From the NCBI RefSeq assembly GCF_003096715.1, contig NZ_QEOL01000007.1:206933-270932 (forward strand): DNA of 64,000 nt, read 5' to 3'. This DNA is from Paraburkholderia silvatlantica. GTDB lineage: Bacteria > Pseudomonadota > Gammaproteobacteria > Burkholderiales > Burkholderiaceae. Under the pieces are notes generated by a model. The model worked only from the letters and a program-made list of their open reading frames with translations, made no database searches and was not told where the DNA came from. The first letter of the stretch is position 1; every line of letters begins with the position of its first letter. Made by a program: the position numbers and the translations under genes. This document shows, piece by piece, positions 1-8,598 of the stretch.

Positions 1-895
1 CGACGGCCAGCCACTTCGCCGTCTTCATCGGCGGCAGACGGTCGAACACGGAGGGACGGCCTTCCGGATCGGCGTGGCTCACGATTTCGCCGGTCGGCTT
101 GTGATAGATCAGCACGCGCGGCGGCTTGTTCTGCAGCTTGCGCTTGATGGGCTTGCCATTGATGCGGACCTGGTCGGTCGGCAGAATGCGCTGGCCGATG
201 TGCGCGGGCTCGCCGTTCACCGAGACGCGCCCGGCGATGATCAGCTCTTCCATGTCGCGGCGCGAGCCCATGCCGGCATCCGCCAGGACCTTGTGCAGCT
301 TGGGCGCGTCGTCGTCCGGGCTCAGCACGCGCTTGGGCTGCTGGGCACGGCCGCGGCGCAGCATCGGTGCGCGCACGCCCGGACCGGTGCCGTTGTCGGC
401 GTCGAACGCCGGCGACGTCACGTAGAGGAACAGGTCATCCTGCGTGGACTCGCCCGCGGCGGCTGCCGGCTGGCCTTCGCCCCGGCCCTGGCCCTTCTGG
501 CGCTTGCCCGTGCCCTGCTGACGTTCGCCCTGACGCTCGCCCTGAGCGGCGGCGCCCGCGTTCTGGCGGCGGCCCGGCTTCTTTGCGCCTGCGTCCTTGC
601 GCGGTGCGCGCCCGGCGGGAGCGCGCTCAGGCGTCGCTTCCGATGCGGCAGCGGGCGCTGCGGACACGTCGGCGCCCTCCGCGCCTTCAGCCGCCTTGGC
701 CTTCGCGCCGGCGCGGCGGCGCGCGATCAGGCTGCGCGGCCCGCGGCGCAGGCCGCGGCGCGGACGCTCTTCGCCCTCGCCGCCCTGTGCTTCGCCTTCG
801 ACCTGCGAAGCACGCGTGTCGTCGTCGCGCGCGGAGGACGCGCGGCGCGCGGATTCGGACGCGTCGGTCGAATCGGTGTCGTGGATATCAGTCAA
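1..895 (-). CDS. rluB: 23S rRNA pseudouridine synthase RluB (3' end cut by window)
   Basis: Partial gene running off the left edge. From the chosen start, about 195 residues of low-complexity Ala/Arg/Gly/Glu-rich sequence come first. An S4 RNA-binding domain follows ([20 protein letters not shown], then [12 protein letters not shown] and the [19 protein letters not shown] strand), and then the start of the RluB/RsuA catalytic domain ([11 protein letters not shown]). The catalytic Asp lies beyond the window. The family isomerises a single uridine in 23S rRNA helix 90 (E. coli U2605). I chose TTG at 895 because GAGG lies 5 nt upstream and no in-frame ATG lies nearby. It follows scpB on the same strand with a gap of about 60 bp, the usual scpB-rluB order. 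The basic tail is typical of Burkholderia homologues and may aid RNA binding (inference). Confidence 0.86.
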   Translation of the reverse strand, partial: MTDIHDTDSTDASESARRASSARDDDTRASQVEGEAQGGEGEERPRRGLRRGPRSLIARRRAGAKAKAAEGAEGADVSAAPAAASEATPERAPAGRAPRKDAGAKKPGRRQNAGAAAQGERQGERQQGTGKRQKGQGRGEGQPAAAAGESTQDDLFLYVTSPAFDADNGTGPGVRAPMLRRGRAQQPKRVLSPDDDAPKLHKVLADAGMGSRRDMEELIIAGRVSVNGEPAHIGQRILPTDQVRINGKPIKRKLQNKPPRVLIYHKPTGEIVSHADPEGRPSVFDRLPPMKTAKWLAV

Positions 896-957
896 AACAA
901 CCTCAAAATGTCAGGTTGCGCGCCCGCTTGCGGGGCGCGTCAAAAATGCTTGTTGCT

Positions 958-1914
958 TCAGATGCCGCGTCGTGCGGCTTCGTCGTCCGTCGTCGAGACG
1001 GGGTCGTCCTGCGCCGCGTCGCGGCGGTCTTCGTGTTCTTCTTCGCCAGCCGCATCGGCTGCGTGCGCGGCATCCTGCGCATGAGCGTCCGGGGCTGGCC
1101 CGTGCTGCGCGAGACGTGTTTCGTCATGTACCGCTTCGCCCGGGGCATCGGCTGCATATGCAACGTTTGCCCCTGCCGCCTCGTGCGTTGTTTCCGTCGC
1201 GTGCGTCTCGGGCTGGGCAGGCGTTTCATCGCCCGATGTTTCGACGCCCGACGCTGCGCCGTGGGCTACCGGAGTCAGCGCATCTTCCGCGCCCGCGGCA
1301 TCGGTGCCAACTCCGGGCTGGCCTTCCCCGACGAACTGCGCCGCGGCGCTATCGGGAAACTCGATCGCATGCTGGGCAAGCAGTTGCTCGCCGAACTGGC
1401 TCGACGGGTCGTCGAGCGGCGGCAATTCGTCGAGCGACTTCAGGCCGAGATCGTCCAGAAACTCCCGTGTCGTTGCATAGAGCGCCGGACGGCCCGGCAC
1501 GTCGCGATGACCGATGACTTCGATCCAGTTACGGTCCTCGAGCTGTTTGACGACCTGCGTGTTGACCGTGACGCCGCGAATTTCCTCGATGTCGCCGCGC
1601 GTGACCGGCTGCCGGTACGCGATGATCGCAAGCGTTTCGAGGACCGCGCGCGAATAGCGCGGCGGCTTTTCGGGGTGCAACCGGTCAAGGTACGTCCGCA
1701 TGGCCGGCTTGCTCTGAAAGCGCCAGCCCGACGCGAGCCCCACCAGCTCGACCCCGCGCCCGGACCATTCATGCCGCAGGTCTTCGAGCAGGTTGCGAAC
1801 CGTGTCGGCCGAAATGTCGTCGGCAAACAGTTTGCGCAGTTCGCCGATCTTCAACGGCTCCTGCGTGCAGATCAATGCAGTCTCGAGGACGATTTTCGCC
1901 TCTTGGGTATTCAT
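958..1914 (-). CDS. scpB: SMC-Scp complex subunit ScpB
   Basis: 318 residues. The first ~185 form the ScpB tandem winged-helix core ([20 protein letters not shown] at the start; [20 protein letters not shown] and GDIEEIRGV in the middle; [20 protein letters not shown] after that). ScpB dimerises and joins ScpA and Smc to form the bacterial condensin that organises and segregates the chromosome. The remaining ~130 residues are an acidic Ala/Glu/His-rich tail with no recognisable fold, so the protein is longer than the roughly 200-residue norm. It lies just upstream of rluB on the same strand. scpA is not in this window and would lie elsewhere or be absent from this operon. Confidence 0.93.
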   Translation of the reverse strand: MNTQEAKIVLETALICTQEPLKIGELRKLFADDISADTVRNLLEDLRHEWSGRGVELVGLASGWRFQSKPAMRTYLDRLHPEKPPRYSRAVLETLAIIAYRQPVTRGDIEEIRGVTVNTQVVKQLEDRNWIEVIGHRDVPGRPALYATTREFLDDLGLKSLDELPPLDDPSSQFGEQLLAQHAIEFPDSAAAQFVGEGQPGVGTDAAGAEDALTPVAHGAASGVETSGDETPAQPETHATETTHEAAGANVAYAADAPGEAVHDETRLAQHGPAPDAHAQDAAHAADAAGEEEHEDRRDAAQDDPVSTTDDEAARRGI

Positions 1915-2263
1915 GCAGCCAGGTCAGACCCTAAGTAAGGTAAATCAGGTTCAAGGAACCGGATCAGACAGACGAAAGACGATATGGAACTGGAGACGCG
2001 CTCGCCCGATTCTGATCGGTCATATTGATGGGAGCACGCACCGGGGGGCCGAAATTCAGGCAAAGAGCCAGACCCAGCCGGAGGGAGCCGCGAAGTTCCC
2101 GCAGGGAATCGCTTGACTGAGCGTCATATTACGCAAAAACGCTGGGTGCGTAAAGACGCTATTGCGCATGAGCGGCCTCATCTTAACCCCGGCCCCGCCA
2201 ACGCTTTGTGCCCGCTCGCGCCATGCCGGCGCATGGCGCGAGTGCGTGCCGGCCGACGCGCGC
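1915..2263. other. Intergenic region, no gene seen
   Basis: About 350 bp between the scpB start and the aminotransferase stop, both on the minus strand. Short ORFs here have no family resemblance and no convincing ribosome binding site. The stretch presumably carries the scpB promoter and the end of the aminotransferase transcript. I found no clear intrinsic terminator. Confidence 0.5.
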
Positions 2264-3481
2264 TCAGTGCGCTCCCACCGTCTCCAGGTAGCGCGCGAGC
2301 CGCTCGACACCCGCGTCGAGCCGCGCCGGATCGCACGCATAGCACCAGCGCACGAAGCCTTCCCCTTGCGGGCCGAACGCACTGCCCGGCGCGAGGCCGA
2401 GGCCCGCCTCGCGCACCAGCGCCTTGCACAGTTCGAGGCTGTTCTGCGCGCCCGCCAGCCGGAAAAAGAGGTACATCGCGCCGCGCGGCACTTTCAGGTC
2501 GACACCGGGCAGCTTCGCCAGCGCCGCGGCGAGATGGTCGCGCGAGGCGCGCAGATCGGCCACCAGCGCGCGCGTGAACGACTCGCCGTGCTCGACTGCG
2601 GCAATGCCGGCCTGCTGCACGAACGAGGGCGCGCACGAGGTGTTGTACTCGACCAGCTTGCCCAGATCGTCGGTCAAGCTGCGCGGCACGACCATCCAGC
2701 CGAGCCGCCAGCCGGTCATGAGCCAGGCCTTCGAGAACGAGTTGACGCAGATCAGGCGCTCTTCGCGCGACGCAAGATCGAGGAACGAGGGCGCGGTGCG
2801 CTCACCCGCGTCGCCGTAGTAAAGGCGCTCGTAGACCTCGTCGGCGACGATCCAGATGCCGAGGCGCCGGCAATGCTCGAGCACCGCGCGCTGCTGGTCG
2901 CGCGTCATCACCCAGCCGGTCGGATTGTTCGGCGAGTTGATCATGAGCAGACGCGTATCGGGCGTGAGCGCCGCCAGCAGCCGGTCGAGATCGAGCGTCC
3001 AGCCGTGTTCTCCGTAGCCGAGCGAGACCGTTTCGACTGTGGCGCCGAGGATCTTCGGGATTTCGACGAGGTTCGGCCACAGCGGGGTCACCGCCACCAC
3101 CCGGTCGCCCGCGCCGACGACGAGTTGCGCCGCCAGCATCAGCGCGTTGACGCCGGCGCTCGTGACCGCCAGATTGTCCACCGACGTCGCGCCGTGCAGT
3201 TCGCTCACATAGCGCGCGAGCGATTCGCGCAGCGGCGCGATGCCGAGGTTGTGCGTATAGAACGTGTCGCCGCGGCCGAGCGCTTCAGCGGCCGCCTCGC
3301 GGATGAAGGGCGGCGTCACGCGGTCGGACTCGCCGAACCAGAACGGCAGCACGTCGGGAACGCCGAACCCGGCGTTCGCCACTTCGCGGATCTGCGACGA
3401 GCGCAACGCACGCACCGCTTCGCGCGGCAGGCAGAGGGAGGACGACGGTTCGAAATCGCTCATCGGGGTTTCGGGTGGCAC
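2264..3481 (-). CDS. Pyridoxal phosphate-dependent aminotransferase (fold type I, class I/II)
   Basis: 405 residues, the usual length for the aspartate/alanine aminotransferase superfamily. Visible motifs are NSPNNPTG (residues ~183-190, the PLP/substrate Asn region), DEVYERLYY (Asp pairing with the PLP pyridine nitrogen) and SFSKAWLMTGWRLGW with the Schiff-base Lys at ~251. A C-terminal Arg that binds the substrate carboxylate lies in the FVRWCYA region. The enzyme is expected to transfer an amino group between an amino acid and a 2-oxo acid; the substrate cannot be told from sequence. The second Met (residue 7, MSDFEP) is an equally good start. A LysR regulator lies directly upstream on the same strand. 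Confidence 0.85.
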   Translation of the reverse strand: MPPETPMSDFEPSSSLCLPREAVRALRSSQIREVANAGFGVPDVLPFWFGESDRVTPPFIREAAAEALGRGDTFYTHNLGIAPLRESLARYVSELHGATSVDNLAVTSAGVNALMLAAQLVVGAGDRVVAVTPLWPNLVEIPKILGATVETVSLGYGEHGWTLDLDRLLAALTPDTRLLMINSPNNPTGWVMTRDQQRAVLEHCRRLGIWIVADEVYERLYYGDAGERTAPSFLDLASREERLICVNSFSKAWLMTGWRLGWMVVPRSLTDDLGKLVEYNTSCAPSFVQQAGIAAVEHGESFTRALVADLRASRDHLAAALAKLPGVDLKVPRGAMYLFFRLAGAQNSLELCKALVREAGLGLAPGSAFGPQGEGFVRWCYACDPARLDAGVERLARYLETVGAH

Positions 3482-3559
3482 AGAATGTGGGAAAACATGG
3501 AGTGTAGCGCGCGGCCCAGCGCAATGAGGTCCACGCCTGCAAGCTTCGGCGCGGCGGCT

Positions 3560-4462
3560 TCAGTGCTGCGCTTCGGGCTGACCGGCAAGTTGACGGATCA
3601 GCGACCAGACCGCTTCGGCGGCCGGGGAAAGCGAGCGGTCGCGCCGCCGCACGAGTTCGACGGTGCGCTCCGCGCGCGGCACAAGTGGCCGCGCAAGCAA
3701 CGGCGCGCCCGCCGGCACGGGCAGCGCGAGCCAGGGCAGCACGCTGATGCCCACGCCCGCCTCGACGAGCCCGAAGACCGTGGCCGGATGACCCAGCTCC
3801 TGCACCACCCGTGCGCGCACGCCCTGCTCGCTCATCACAGCGTCGATGAGCGGACGGCTGCCAGAGGCATAGTCGAGCATCACGAGACGCTCGCCGTCCA
3901 GCTCCTTCCACGAGACTTCCTGGCTCAGCGCGAGCGCATGATCGCCGCGCACGACCACGCAGAACGAGTCCGTGGTCAGGCATTGCGTTTCGAGATCCTC
4001 ACCGGCAAAGGGCCCGATGATGACGCCGAAGTCCACTTCGCCCGAGCGGATCTTGCGTACGACATCGCTCTGCACGTCGTCGCGCAAGCCAAGCGTAATG
4101 TAGGGAAACTGCCGCCCGCACGCGGCCACGACCTGGGGCATCAAACGGCACGCAACCGTCGGACTGGCCGCCACGACGACGCGGCCGCGCCGCTGCTCGC
4201 CGATCTCGCGAATTTCGCGCAAGGCGTCATCGAGATCGCCCAGCAGGCGTGGAATGCTCGCGATCAGGTTTGCGCCGACATCGGTGAGCTGGACCTCGCG
4301 CGTGGTCCGGTCGACGAGCTTCACGCCAATCTCGGCTTCGAGCTCGCGCACACAGCGGCTCACCGCAGACTGCGTAAGCCCGATTTCGTCCCCTGCCCGG
4401 CTAAAGCTCTGCAGCCGGGCGACCTCGATGAAGACCCGCAACTGCCGCAGCGTCACATTCAT
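3560..4462 (-). CDS. LysR family transcriptional regulator
   Basis: 300 residues. An N-terminal winged helix-turn-helix (LRQLRVFIEVARLQSFSRAG, then LTQSAVSRCVRELEAEIGVK, residues ~5-60) precedes a periplasmic-binding-protein-like effector domain from ~90 to 290 (FGVIIGPFAGEDL, GHPATVFGLVEAGVGISVLP). It is codirectional with, and 78 bp upstream of, the aminotransferase, so it may control that gene or itself. The inducer is unknown. Confidence 0.9.
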   Translation of the reverse strand: MNVTLRQLRVFIEVARLQSFSRAGDEIGLTQSAVSRCVRELEAEIGVKLVDRTTREVQLTDVGANLIASIPRLLGDLDDALREIREIGEQRRGRVVVAASPTVACRLMPQVVAACGRQFPYITLGLRDDVQSDVVRKIRSGEVDFGVIIGPFAGEDLETQCLTTDSFCVVVRGDHALALSQEVSWKELDGERLVMLDYASGSRPLIDAVMSEQGVRARVVQELGHPATVFGLVEAGVGISVLPWLALPVPAGAPLLARPLVPRAERTVELVRRRDRSLSPAAEAVWSLIRQLAGQPEAQH

Positions 4463-4884
4463 CCGCTCGCCTCATGAATTGTCCGTTTTCATGCAATTTT
4501 ATGCCGGACACCCATCGTTACGGGTAGAGGAACCGCGCGGCCCATTATTCGCCGCAATGCAGCAATACGGCGCAAGCGCACGTCGGACGGGCTTGTCTGC
4601 ACAAGATTGGTGATTCTCCCGATTTTCTCGACAAGTGTTTTCGAGTCTTATACGCCCCTGGCAATCTCCCGCGCGGGCTTGACGCCACGCGGCTTCAAGA
4701 CGGGAACGTACGTGCTGGCACAGTTTTCGCATTAAGGCACGCACAGGTTCGATGGACGTACCGGAAACATGCAGTCCGGGGCGATTCAGCCGGGCCCGCC
4801 TGGTACTCCGGCATCCGGCCGGGAGTCCATGAAGAGTGCGCAGCGCGGGGCAGCGCACCGGAGATAGCTTCGCTGAGGTGAAAC
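4463..4884. other. Intergenic region between divergent regulator and DUF4096 gene
   Basis: 422 bp holding the divergent promoters of the LysR gene and the downstream transposase-domain gene. I see no ORF with a credible start, no tRNA and no terminal inverted repeats that would mark an insertion sequence. The last bases carry GAGGTGA just before the ATG at 4885. Confidence 0.45.
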
Positions 4885-5286
4885 ATGATGCTGTTCGACG
4901 ATTTGAGAGACAACGAATGGGCGCTGGTCGAGGCGTTGTTCTGTGCTGAACCGGCACGGAGCGAACGGCGCGGACGGCCTCGCGTCGAAGCGCGTGCTGT
5001 GGTCAATGCGGTGCTCTGGGTGCTTTCGACGGGTGAAGGCTGGTCCAAGCTGCCGGGGCGCTACCCCTCGCCGCCGACTTGCCGCCGTCGTTTCGACGAG
5101 TGGCAGGCAGACGGCACGCTTGCCGAGATCGTCAAGCGGCTGAGCACGAACGGGCGTGAAATTTCGCTGCGCGGCCGTATCGGCGCCACGGCGACCAAGC
5201 CGCCCGCGCCGCCCAGCCGTGACCGCCTGCGCGGCGCATTCTGGACCAACCCGGAATCGTGGCGCGCGCCGGTCAAGATGGCCTGA
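4885..5286 (+). CDS. Orphan IS5/IS402-type transposase N-terminal domain protein (DUF4096-like)
   Basis: 133 residues. Residues ~1-90 match the helical DNA-binding domain found at the N-terminus of IS5-group transposases: DLRDNEWALVEALF, RRGRPRVEARAVVNAVLWVL, GEGWSKLPGRYPSPPTCRRR and FDEWQADGTLAEIV. The catalytic RNase H-like DDE domain is absent. Instead there is a ~40-residue Pro/Arg-rich tail. The start is set by GAGGTGA 5 nt upstream of the ATG. No inverted repeats flank it and a good intrinsic terminator follows, so it looks like a stable host gene rather than a truncated mobile element. A role as a DNA-binding protein is inference. Confidence 0.7.
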   Translation: MMLFDDLRDNEWALVEALFCAEPARSERRGRPRVEARAVVNAVLWVLSTGEGWSKLPGRYPSPPTCRRRFDEWQADGTLAEIVKRLSTNGREISLRGRIGATATKPPAPPSRDRLRGAFWTNPESWRAPVKMA

Positions 5287-5319
5287 ACCACACTTTATTG
5301 GGCGCTTCATTTGCTTTCC

Positions 5320-5350
5320 CGCCGGGTGTTCCGCGCACCCGGCGTGTTTT
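5320..5350 (+). terminator. Intrinsic terminator after the DUF4096-like gene
   Basis: A perfect 9-bp stem (CGCCGGGTG / CACCCGGCG) with a 7-nt loop is followed by TGTTTT. It lies 33 bp after the stop at 5286. Confidence 0.7.
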
Positions 5351-5584
5351 CCTCCCACTCCTTGCACATGTCGTTGCGCTGCAGACCGCGCTGCGGCCCT
5401 GCGTCCATACGGCCGCTTTCTCCGGCTCATCCAGACTGCCTTTGCCATCGCTGCATCCGCAACAAAGCGATCGGCACCGCGCGATACAACTCTTTACCAA
5501 TATTTACAGCGCGCTTTCGCGTCCGACGTTAGCTTAGGACCATGTCGATTAACGTCAAGAAACAGGATTGACGGGGGAACCACC

Positions 5585-5872
5585 ATGAAATCCATGAACC
5601 TGCCCATCCGGGGCATCATGGTTTCGCTGTCCACCCTCGCCCTCTTCGCGCCGACGGCGTCGTTCGTATCGTTCAGCGCCACAGCCCAGCCTCCGCATGC
5701 CTCCGCACCGACGTGGTCGATGTCGCACTCCGGCGCGCATGCGCTGCCGCCCGCAGCGCCCGGCCCGAACGCGGGCCACCCACCGGTGCCGCGCGGCGAT
5801 TTGCGCGGCGACATTACGGACAATGCCCGCCGCAGCGCGCCGCAGAGGCAGGAACCGACGCAGCGGCGGTGA
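5585..5872 (+). CDS. Small exported protein of unknown function
   Basis: 95 residues. The N-terminus is a signal peptide: a Lys start, a hydrophobic stretch at ~8-27 and a likely cleavage near residues 33-35 (SATAQP). The mature part is rich in Pro, His, Ala and Arg with no known fold. Start at 5585 is supported by GGGGGA 6 nt upstream; the longer in-frame ORF from 5156 overlaps the previous gene and is not credible. No family was recognised. Confidence 0.6.
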   Translation: MKSMNLPIRGIMVSLSTLALFAPTASFVSFSATAQPPHASAPTWSMSHSGAHALPPAAPGPNAGHPPVPRGDLRGDITDNARRSAPQRQEPTQRR

Positions 5873-5900
5873 GCCTGCCAGCCAGACGCGAGCGAAGGGA

Positions 5901-6090
5901 CTGCCGGAACCGATGAATGAACAGCGATGACGCAGGGCTGCGAAACCGCCTTCGAAACCTCGCGGCTCAGCATATACCCTGCCCCGGGGAACCACCGCGC
6001 GTCGCATGCGGTCTACCCTTACGCCATCAAGCACAGCGTGGCAGCAGTAATTCCGGTAAGCCCGTATCTTTCGATGCGGGCTTTTTTTTG
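5901..6090 (+). ncRNA. Candidate structured small RNA ending in an intrinsic terminator
   Basis: No protein gene occupies this interval. Self-complementary segments include CCGGAA (5904-5909) with TTCCGG (6051-6056), which would close a long hairpin; GCAGGG (5932-5937) with CCCTGC (5978-5983); CCGC/GCGG around 5994-6010; and ACGC/GCGT at 6021-6039. A strong terminator follows directly. A long rod closed by its two ends and interrupted by loops is reminiscent of 6S RNA, but I could not match it to a known family. It could also be the 3' UTR of the upstream small gene. Confidence 0.35.
6058..6089 (+). terminator. Strong intrinsic terminator
   Basis: AAGCCCGTATC pairs with GATGCGGGCTT (11 bp with one G-T wobble) around a TTTC tetraloop and runs into eight T residues. 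It ends the candidate RNA and/or the transcript of the small exported protein. Confidence 0.88.
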
Positions 6091-6114
6091 GGGTGGGACG
6101 AAGAAGGTGGAGTG

Positions 6115-6429
6115 CTACTGGCTGGCTTCGAGGCCGGATTGGGGCACGCGCTCGGCGACGTAGTCGGCCACGCGATGCGCGCTCCACTGGACCGTGCGCT
6201 CGTCGCGCGCGAGCCGGGCGAATTCGGCGCGGCCGCGATCGGTCAGCACCGCAATATCGACCGGCGCATGGAAACCCGGCGCCGGCGCAACCGTGCGCTG
6301 CCGGACGATGTCCATCATGCCGAGATCGCGCAAATACTGGAACACTTCAGGACGACGCGCCCACGGGACCTGCCGATACTGCACCCGCCTCAGCGCTTCG
6401 AGTACTGCTTCGTTGGAATACGTGGTCAT
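6115..6429 (-). CDS. Conserved hypothetical protein (small, soluble)
   Basis: 104 residues with no signal peptide or membrane segment. It begins MTTYSNEAVLEALRRVQYRQ and contains a helical N-terminal half followed by APGFHAPVDIAVLTDRGRAE. The overall pattern, with a repeated LxxLxxVQYR and a short basic C-terminal helix, suggests a winged-helix-like small protein, but no family is recognised. It converges on the terminator at 6058-6089. Confidence 0.6.
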   Translation of the reverse strand: MTTYSNEAVLEALRRVQYRQVPWARRPEVFQYLRDLGMMDIVRQRTVAPAPGFHAPVDIAVLTDRGRAEFARLARDERTVQWSAHRVADYVAERVPQSGLEASQ

Positions 6430-6705
6430 CTCACTTCTTTCTTAAAATGCAGTCCTGCGATCATTGAGCCTCGCGCGAGCCAGCTACCGGCGCAATGCGG
6501 GCCTGAGAACGGCGCAGACGGTGCCCTGGCGGGCCCACGCGCCCTATCCGTGCGCTGTGCAGCGGCAGGGACTGCAGGTTATCCGGGCCCCCGTGAAAGA
6601 AAGCGGCTTCACCGCTTCCCGCACGGCCAACGCCGCGCCACGCTCGCGGCGCAAAGGTCGGTTGGACGCGCATTTTCCCGAAAACAATACGTTACCTCAT
6701 CCAAA

Positions 6706-7443
6706 TTGATTCTATTCGTTTTGTTTGTGCTATTTGTTGCGCTCGGCCTGATGTGGCGCAACGCGCGCTGGCGTGTCGCGGCCTGCGCGGCCGCGGTCTT
6801 CTGGCTGCTCGCGACCGGCTGGCTCACCGGGGTGCTGCTCGATATCGCCCAGCCGGAGTTGTATCGCACTCCCTACGATCAGGCGAAAATCGGCCCGGCG
6901 CGCTTCGGTGCGTGCACCGCCATCATCATGCTCGGCGGCGGCACGCAAATGCGCGATGGCCGACTGGTTCCCAAGCACGACGTCTACGCACGCATTGCCC
7001 TTGCCGCCAAACTGTACGCGCAATGCGCGCGCGCGGGCGGCACGTGCCGCGTGATCGTGAGCGGCGGCAACCCGCAGCACCACGCGAGCGCCGAGGCAGA
7101 CAACTACGCGCCCTACCTGCTGCGCGCCGGTGTGCCGAGCGCCGACCTCGTGCTGGAAAACCAGAGCCTTACGACGTATCAGAACGCGCGCAACGTCGCG
7201 CCCATCGTGCGGGCCGGAAACGATGAAACACTCCTGCTCGTGACATCCTCGTACCAGATGCGCCGCGCGATGCTCGATTTCCGGCGCTTCGACATGAACC
7301 CGCTGCCTGCGGTTTCCAGCGTGCGCCGCGCCGAGCGCGGCCTGCTCCCGCGCATCGCAAATCTCAAGTCAGCCGAAACGGCGCTCCACGAATCGATCGG
7401 GATTGCGCAGTTTTATGTGTATCGGATGATCGGCTGGTTCTAG
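6706..7443 (+). CDS. YdcF/ElyC family (DUF218) membrane protein
   Basis: About 245 residues. Two N-terminal hydrophobic segments (ILFVLFVLFVALGLM and ACAAAVFWLLATGWLTGVLL) are followed by a DUF218 domain: CTAIIMLGGGTQMRDG, CRVIVSGGNPQ, then SLTTYQNARNVAPIV, and LLVTSSYQMRRAM. These are the GGG, SGG, E/N-x-S-x-T-x-x-N and T-S-x-x-H/Q-M-x-R-A signatures of the family. The canonical His in the last motif is Gln here. Some family members act in envelope maintenance (ElyC); a specific reaction is not known. I start at TTG 6706 because the ATG at 6751 would cut the first membrane helix; the start is uncertain. Confidence 0.75.
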   Translation: MILFVLFVLFVALGLMWRNARWRVAACAAAVFWLLATGWLTGVLLDIAQPELYRTPYDQAKIGPARFGACTAIIMLGGGTQMRDGRLVPKHDVYARIALAAKLYAQCARAGGTCRVIVSGGNPQHHASAEADNYAPYLLRAGVPSADLVLENQSLTTYQNARNVAPIVRAGNDETLLLVTSSYQMRRAMLDFRRFDMNPLPAVSSVRRAERGLLPRIANLKSAETALHESIGIAQFYVYRMIGWF

Positions 7444-7464
7444 GATGACCGTTAGGCGACGTCA

Positions 7465-7482
7465 GATGTAACGAGATGTAAC
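7465..7482 (+). promoter_or_regulatory. RstA-box-like direct repeat upstream of the Asr-like gene
   Basis: GATGTAAC occurs twice, 10 bp apart (7465-7472 and 7475-7482). The core TGTAACGAGATGTA at 7467-7480 matches the reverse complement of the published E. coli RstA box TACATNTNGTTACA at every defined base. TTACAT follows at 7498-7503. A TAGAAT -10 candidate lies at 7533-7538 with no good -35, as expected for an activated promoter. Confidence 0.5.
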
Positions 7483-7602
7483 TCCCGTGCGAACGGCTTA
7501 CATGATGTCATCTGGCGCGAGTATTTGATCGTTAGAATGGTGTGTCCATCCTGCTTGGACAGGTACCGGCTGGGTCCATAAACCGCTCCTTCGGAGGTAG
7601 AG

Positions 7603-7830
7603 ATGAAAAAAGTGTCCCTCGCAGTCCTGATTTCACTTTCCGCATTGGCGGGCGCTGCGCATGCGCAGTCGGATAACGGCATCACGATGAGCACCGACCC
7701 GGCCAAGGCCGACGACGTCCTGCAACGCGCGCAGGCCCTGCAGCAGCAACAGGAAGCCGCGCCCGCGCCGGCGCCCATGATGCATCACAAGGCGGGGCAT
7801 CCCCATCACAAGAAGGCCCCTGCCCAGTAA
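7603..7830 (+). CDS. Small His/Gln/Pro-rich periplasmic protein, Asr-like
   Basis: 75 residues. A signal peptide (MKKVSLAVLISLSALAGAAHA) is predicted to be cleaved after AHA at residue 21. The mature ~54-residue chain has a Gln-rich helix and ends in PMMHHKAGHPHHKKAPAQ, which resembles the HHKKAPAQ repeats of enterobacterial acid shock protein Asr. GGAGGTAGAG immediately precedes the ATG. Together with the RstA-box-like repeat upstream, this suggests an acid- or envelope-stress-induced periplasmic protein; that function is inference. The His-rich end could also bind metal. Confidence 0.65.
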   Translation: MKKVSLAVLISLSALAGAAHAQSDNGITMSTDPAKADDVLQRAQALQQQQEAAPAPAPMMHHKAGHPHHKKAPAQ

Positions 7831-7891
7831 GAGCGGGCGATGGCCTGGCTGCGCGCAGCCCAGCGCACGCGGGCAGCGCCTTCCCGGGAAT

Positions 7892-7926
7892 GAAGCCGAT
7901 GCCGGTCTTGCCGTCATCGGCTTTTT
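7892..7926 (+). terminator. Intrinsic terminator after the Asr-like gene
   Basis: GAAGCCGATG at 7892 pairs with CATCGGCTT at ~7914-7922, giving a 9-bp stem, and is followed by TTTTTT. Confidence 0.85.
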
Positions 7927-8077
7927 TGTTCGCCGCGTCGCCCTGCCGCGCGCGTGGCCTCGTGCGCACTGCCTGCGCGAGGGCAGGCGGGCGCGGTATG
8001 CTAAAGTCGCGCACCTCGAAAACGCCCCGGTCGGCGTAGACCCAACCTTTTGTGCGCGCCACGCGCGGAGAAACACA

Positions 8078-8338
8078 ATGAGCAACATCCAGCTCGACAT
8101 CGAATGGACCGAAGCGGCCTCACGCAAGATCGAAAAGCTGATGCCGCGCGGCGGCAACCAGGACGCGTATCTCGCGCTGCCCCCCATCGAATGCCTGCCG
8201 ATGGAGGGCGACGTACTGTTCCTCGGGCCGGCCGGCAAGCAGCAGCCGTTCATCGTGGCGGAGCGTCAATATCATCACGAAGGCGACGCGGACTGGACCA
8301 TCATCCTGATTCTCGACGTGCCCAACACCGCGCACTGA
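8078..8338 (+). CDS. Conserved hypothetical protein, small and soluble
   Basis: 86 residues beginning MSNIQLDIEWTEAASRKIEK. The start is set by GGAGA 7 nt upstream. Beta-rich segments (IECLPMEGDVLFLGP, FIVAERQYHH, WTIILILDVP) suggest a compact beta-sandwich or SH3-like fold. No membrane segment, signal peptide or catalytic motif is visible, and no family is recognised. Confidence 0.65.
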   Translation: MSNIQLDIEWTEAASRKIEKLMPRGGNQDAYLALPPIECLPMEGDVLFLGPAGKQQPFIVAERQYHHEGDADWTIILILDVPNTAH

Positions 8339-8598
8339 GCGGCATACCCGGCCGCCAGCAGGCGGCACCCGAGGCGCTCGCACCCCACGCGGGCGCACTC
8401 GCCCCCGCACTCCCCCTGCTTCGACTCGCGCCATCCCCCATCGGCCCGGATCGCGCGTCGCCGCGCCAGGCACGGCTCGTGCGCGCGGTATTTCCCGACA
8501 GTCCTTACACCGGGTGACAGGCCGCCGGCTACCGCCGTCGGGCGCGGGCCTGCGGACTCAAACGCCCATGAACCGTGCGCCGCCGCGCGTCCCGAGCC

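Noticed and set aside
2162..4477. 771-residue plus-strand ORF opposite the aminotransferase and LysR genes
   Set aside because: It is an antisense shadow of two well-supported genes; composition is Arg/Ala/His-rich without any family motif.
5156..5584. N-terminal extension of the small exported protein (ORF from 5156)
   Set aside because: It overlaps the DUF4096-like gene and its terminator; a ribosome binding site and a signal peptide support the start at 5585.
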